Assembly (NCBI RefSeq): GCF_024323335.1
Contig: NC_066579.1
Location: forward strand, 2,557,001 to 2,621,000
Direction: 5' to 3'
From: Lathyrus oleraceus
Taxonomy: Eukaryota; Streptophyta; Magnoliopsida; Fabales; Fabaceae
DNA length: 64,000 nt
Both the position numbers and the translations under genes were made by a program. The notes under the pieces are model-generated. The model saw nothing but the letters and a program-made list of their open reading frames with translations, did no database searches and was not told where the DNA came from. Positions 59,721 to 64,000 of the stretch are shown here, piece by piece. Each line of letters opens with the position of its first letter. Position 1 is the first letter of the stretch.

Positions 59721-59970
59721 TACCTGCTGGAGTTCAAGAACATGATCATGCAGGATTGTTTCAGAATGTCATAATGACATGACATCTGATGATGTGTACC
59801 TGCTGAAGTTTAAATGGAAGACATGATCATGCAGGATTGTTTCAAGATGTCATACACAATGTCATGGCATCTGATATGGTTGTACCTGTTGGAAGTTATA
59901 TAAGGAATTATGGAATTATGCAGGAATTATTCCAGGATGTCAAACCTGATGTCATGACATCCTGTACATA
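59721..59970. repeat. Three imperfect ~80-base repeats in the LTR U3
   Basis: Blocks beginning TACCTG(C/T)TGG at 59721, 59797 and 59883 each contain a variant of ATGATCATGCAGGATTG and end in a GTCATGACATC-like motif; spacing 76 and 86 bases. Position upstream of the TATA box suggests enhancer-like repeats. Confidence 0.75.
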
Positions 59971-60180
59971 GAACATTCAGTAGGAATGTTTGGTGTTTTA
60001 TGATTGCATAATTAATGGCAATCTATGTATGATTGAAGATCTGATTTGCAGGCGTATTCAATCATGGATTACAACCTGATTTACTTATTTTCCAAGGAGA
60101 TCTAACCAGCTGTCATGAGAAGATTTAATTGGAAAATAGATTTAGGGTTTTCAAGATGTCCAATCCCAACTGAAAGCTTC

Positions 60181-60188
60181 TATAAAAA
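60181..60188 (+). promoter_or_regulatory. TATA box of the copia LTR
   Basis: TATAAAAA in the LTR, with a GA-microsatellite (about 60238-60250) downstream; the likely start of the R region is about 30 bases further on. Confidence 0.6.
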
Positions 60189-60373
60189 GGGACTTGGAAA
60201 ACCTGTTTTGACACATAACCAATACTGAGCGAAATATAGAGAGAGAGAGAGCTAGGGTTTGTGTCTTGTTTAGTCGTGAGACTTGTAAGCCATTTAAGTC
60301 ATCCATTGATGATTGAATTGGTCTGATTTGTGGTTGTAATTTGTCACTCTAAAGCTGTTAAGCAAGAGTGTAT

Positions 60374-60490
60374 GTCTACTTGATCAAAGCTGTGAAGCAA
60401 GATCAAGTGTGTGTCTACTTGATCAAAGCTGTGAAGCAAGATCAAGTGTGTGTCTTCTTGATTGAAACTGTGAAGTAAAATCAAGAGTGT
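60374..60490. repeat. Three-copy 39-base tandem repeat in the LTR
   Basis: GTCTACTTGATCAAAGCTG-type units start at 60374, 60413 and 60452; the third is diverged. A partial copy precedes the array at about 60350. Confidence 0.9.
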
Positions 60491-60851
60491 GTTATTGAAA
60501 AGTGTTTTCTTTTCTCAAGGGATTGTTGTTTAAGATCACAAGTGTGATTGTAGGGAAGTGAGTGGGTTCTCATATCTAAGAGTGCTTAGGTAGAAATTGC
60601 ACGGATAGAGATTAGGTGAGAAAGACTGTAACTTGTTAAAGTGTACGGAGAGTCTTTGAACTGATTCTATTTTAGTGAATTTCCTTCCTGGCTTGGTAGC
60701 CCCCATACGTAGGTGAGTTGCACCGAACTGGGTTAACAATTGCTTGTGTTTTTTGCATTACCATTCTATATCTTTCTTCTGTTTGTGTAACTCAGATATT
60801 AGTGTCGTGACATTACCTTCGACATCTCATATTTGATACCAGAATTTCAAT

Positions 60852-60863
60852 TGGTATCAGAGC
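60852..60863 (+). promoter_or_regulatory. Primer binding site, initiator tRNA-Met
   Basis: TGGTATCAGAGC, the standard plant copia primer site, two bases after the LTR end. Confidence 0.92.
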
Positions 60864-60916
60864 AGGCATCCTGCTCTGGTTCTGGGTGAGATATAGGGAC
60901 TATACTTTCTGGTACA

Positions 60917-63136
60917 ATGGAGAGAGATGGAGGATCTTTTCACAGGCCACCAATTTTGGATGGTTCTAACTATGAATATTGGAAACCTCGAATGGTAGCT
61001 TTCCTAAAATCTCTTGATAACAAGGCTTGGAAGGTTGTGTTAACAGGCTGGGTACATCTTGTAATTACTAAAGAAGGAGAAGCTACAACTGATAAGAAAC
61101 CTGAAGAACAATGGTCCAAGGAGGAGGATGATCTAACCCTTGGAAATTCTAAAGCATTGAATGCAATATTCAATGGGGTAGACAAGAATATTTTCAGGTT
61201 GGTAAATAACTGGGAAGTGGCCAAAGATGCTTGGGACATTCTCAAGACCACTCATGAAGGCACCTCTAGGGTAAAGATGTCTAGACTTCAGCTGCTCACC
61301 TCCAAGTTTGAAAATTTAAGGATGAAAGAAGATGAAAATATTCATGAATTTCACATGAGTATCCTTGAAATTGCTAATGCCTCAGGAGCCCTGGGAGAGA
61401 AGATGTCAGATGAAAAACTGGTAAGAAAAAAACTCAGGTCACTCCCTAAGAGATTTTCTATGAAGGTGACTGCCATAGAAGAGTCTCAAGACATTTCCAA
61501 CATGAGGGTTGATGAGCTAATTGGTTCCCTCCAAACATTTGAGATGGGATTGAATGATGGTTTTGAAAAGAAAACCGAAAGCATGGCCTTTTTGTCAAAC
61601 ACAAAAGAGGAAAACAGTCAGGAGGTTGATGAAGATTTGGCCAATGAAGTAGCAATGCTGGGAAGACAGTTCAATAAACCATTGAAAAAGATGGATGTAA
61701 GATCTAAGGCAAATGTCAAGAACATCTCATCTGACATCAGTAAATCCAACAATGCTGGAAGAAGAGCAAGATCAGATGAGAAGCCCAAAGAAGGAAAAGA
61801 GGTACAATGCTATGAATATGATGGGTATGGACACATCAGGACTGAATGTGGAACCTACCTCAAGAAGCAGAAGATGAGTCTTGCTGCCACTTGGTCTGAT
61901 GAGAGTGAAATAGAGGAAGCTGCAAATCTTGTGACTGCATTGACAGGAAGATGGGGATCTGATGAAGACTCAAGTGATGATGAAGTAACCTTTGAAGAGT
62001 TGGCCTCTACCTACAGAAAGTTGTGTCACAAAAGTGTAGAGTTGTGCAAATAGGTTGAAAGACAGAAGAAGGAAATAACTCAACTTGAGAATGAGAAGGT
62101 AGAATATTTGGAAACCATCTCCAAATTACAAACAGAAGCAGTGGTTCTGAATGCCAAGCTAGATGAAAATCAACAAGCTGAAAGTCAGAAGATAGCACAG
62201 CTGGAGAGTGAGAAGGCAGACCATGTGAAAACCATCTCTAAGTTGAAAACTGAAGCTATGTTCCTAAATTCTAAACTAGAAGAGATGACCAAGTATGTAA
62301 GGATGTTAAGCAATGGATCTGACTCCTTAGACAAGATTCTCCAAACTGGACAAATAACAGGAGAGAAATCTGGCATTGGGTATAATGATTCAAAGCCTGA
62401 GAGCAGTTACACTGGTGCCAAACCTCAAGCCAAACCTAAGTGCATCCATAATAAAAGTAAACATGTGATGTCACATCATATGTCACAACACCAGAGGAGA
62501 AGACAACAGAAGGGGAAACACCAAAGATGGAGATGCCATTACTGTGGGAAATTTGGTCACCTGAAGCCTTTCTGCTATAAGCTGTATGGTTATCCTAGCC
62601 CTATTCATCATCAAAATCACTATCAACCCAGACCCAAACAACACATACCTATCATCAAGAAGCAATGGGTTCCTAAGACTAATGTTACAAGTCTAATAGC
62701 TCACATTCCCCTCAGAATCTTAGCCAAAGAAGAGTCGTATTTTAATAGTGGATGTTCTAGACACATGATTGGAAACATAGACTTGATAACTGATCTTCAT
62801 CCTCATGCCATAAGCTATGTAACCTTTGGTAATGGAGCAAAGGGTGAAATAAAGGGGATAGGCAAGCTTGATTGTCCTGGAGTTCCTAAACTTGACAATA
62901 TCCTACTGGTTAAGGGCTTGACTGCAAATCTAATAAGCATCAGTCAACTATGTGATCAAGGTCTGAATGTTAACTTCACCAAAACTGAATGTCTAATTTC
63001 TAACAAAGATAGTGAAGTAATTATGAAAGGAATCAGGACCAAAGACAACTGTTACATGTGGAGCTCTCAAATTGATTATTCCTCAAAGTGTACCTATGTC
63101 AAAGAAGAAGGGATGAAGATGAGTATAGCTGCTTGA
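60917..63136 (+). pseudogene. Copia gag-protease frame with one in-frame stop
   Basis: ATG at 60917 opens a frame broken once by TAG at 62051-62053, continuing in the same phase to TGA at 63134-63136. Order: UBN2-type gag (about residues 10-250; YEYWKPRMVAFLKSLD), first zinc knuckle CYEYDGYGHIRTEC with Tyr where the second Cys is expected, an acidic linker, coiled coil (about 62060-62320; two related TISKL(Q/K)TEA blocks), second knuckle CHYCGKFGHLKPFC (intact), then an aspartic protease whose active site reads FNSGCSRHM: Asn at codon 62744-62746 in place of the catalytic Asp. A GAG-pre-integrase-like segment (LVKGLTANLISISQLCDQG) ends it. The protease should be inactive. Confidence 0.85.
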
Positions 63137-63770
63137 GGAACTCTCAAGAGTGATGAAAGATAAGTCTGTGGGAAATGTCAGACAAGGATGTCACACCAGA
63201 AGCTCAAACTTAACCTCACTTTCAAAGGAGAAAAGGTCATGATGGCCCAAATAGCTTAGAGGTTAGATCAAATAGGTGGACATGTGACTAGTCATATGCA
63301 GTCTGAAATTGGAGAGAGCTTTGTTGGAACTGGACCACAAAGGACTATGTGTCTATCTCAAAGCAAAAGTGCCAAGAACAATATGGAGAAGATTGAGATG
63401 GAGAGTGAAAGGACACCTGCTCCTACACATTTGAAAGATGAAAATGGTGTTGATGTTGAAAATATATTAGATGGAAGCAGCTGTTCTCAACTGGGTTGGA
63501 TGAAACTACTGATAATTGCATACAATGTCACACACGATGTCATGACATTGTATTATGACAACCTGAATGCTGCAACTATGTCCAAAAATCATATTCAGCA
63601 CAGTTGGACCAAGTACATTGTTTGTTGTCATCACTCCATTAGAAAATTTGTGGAAGACAAATTTATAGTTCTAAAGCATGAAATGCAACTAGCTGACAAG
63701 GTTGCAAGGGATTTGGATGATATTCAATTTGAATATGTAAGAGGGAAATTAGGGATTTGGACTCTTGTGA
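63137..63770 (+). pseudogene. Copia pol remnant: integrase zinc scrap fused to RNase H end
   Basis: In phase with the previous frame but with stops (near 63161 and 63258). VCGKCQ and TRMSHQKL at about 63162-63215 are the integrase zinc region. After unrelated or rearranged sequence, 63470-63760 encodes the end of RNase H (DVMTLYYDNLNA with the Asp kept, then KLGIW). The integrase core and RT are missing. Confidence 0.75.
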
Positions 63771-64000
63771 AACTATGGCAATTAAAGTGGAAAGGAAAAG
63801 GAAATAAAAATAGTGTCTGCCCACTTAAAAGAAAGAGCCTCATTAATGATAAATCATTCCCTAGCATTGGAAATAGTATCTATGCTATTTGCACACGCTA
63901 CCTGAACACAACTCTTTCCATCTTCATCAAACTTCTCAGAGAACATCTGCTAGGGCAAAGAAATTTCTTTCAAAAGTTCAACAATATGTCTCAACATTCA
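63771..64000 (+). other. Copia downstream sequence, unassigned
   Basis: The phase stays open to the window edge (VCPLKRKSLINDKSFPSIGNS...). It may be the start of the extra frame found after pol in SIRE-type elements, but I cannot confirm this. Confidence 0.35.

Larger units (their letters stand above)
59631..60849 (+). mobile_element. 5' LTR of the copia element (1,219 bases)
   Basis: Starts TGTTGG immediately after Athila sequence and ends TTTCA two bases before the primer site. Contains a TATA box at 60181-60188 and two internal tandem repeats. Confidence 0.85.
59631..64000 (+). mobile_element. SIRE/Maximus-like Ty1/copia element, 5' LTR and internal part, defective
   Basis: 5' LTR (59631-60849), initiator-Met primer site, gag-protease frame with one stop, then deleted pol. 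The gag type (UBN2-like) and long coiled-coil gag extension fit the SIRE/Maximus lineage. It continues beyond the right edge, so the second LTR and target duplication (expected AACAA, from 59626-59630) cannot be seen. Confidence 0.85.

Overview
The window looks like plant nuclear DNA from a large-genome legume of the inverted-repeat-lacking clade, most likely tribe Fabeae or a close relative. Two things point there. Almost all sequence is LTR-retrotransposon debris, including Ogre-type Ty3/gypsy elements with their extra ORF1 and tRNA-Arg-type primer site, Athila-type gypsy, and a SIRE/Maximus-type copia. Hidden in it is a small two-exon gene for a nodule-specific cysteine-rich (NCR) peptide. 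No bacterial features, tRNA, rRNA or CRISPR were seen.

Layout. Positions 81-47596 are a head-to-tail array of three copies of one composite segment with a 15,143-base period. Unit 1 is 81-19124, unit 2 is 19125-34267, and unit 3 is 34268-47596 (truncated). Each unit carries, in order: a copia RNase H remnant; several kb of AT-rich DNA holding the NCR gene (minus strand); a truncated LTR-like sequence; a broken Ogre ORF1/gag block (minus strand); and, fused head to head with it, a broken Athila RT/RNase H/integrase and env-like block (plus strand). Unit 1 also holds a solo LTR of 1,972 bases with a perfect 5-base target duplication, and 1,941 bases that units 2 and 3 lack. A fourth, more diverged partial unit lies at 55557-59630.

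Unit 3 is cut off inside the env-like frame and joined at about 47596 to a second Ogre-type element (47597-55556, minus strand). That element has a recognisable 2.9-kb LTR, primer site, intact ORF1 and intact protease frame, but lacks gag, most of RT and part of RNase H/integrase. It sits inside the gag of unit 4. Unit 4 is in turn interrupted at 59631 by the 5' LTR of a SIRE/Maximus-like copia element that runs off the right edge.

How it fits together. The composite segment, dead retroelement pieces and NCR gene together, was amplified as DNA. Units 2 and 3 share their left parts and units 1 and 2 share most of their right parts, so unit 2 looks like the hybrid product of an unequal crossover near 23943-24045. 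The amplification tripled an NCR gene with identical coding exons in all three units. Retroelement frames are mostly pseudogenes; the only long intact ones belong to the second Ogre element. The distal part of unit 3 (about 44700-47596) is dense in single-base indels, so local consensus quality is a concern.
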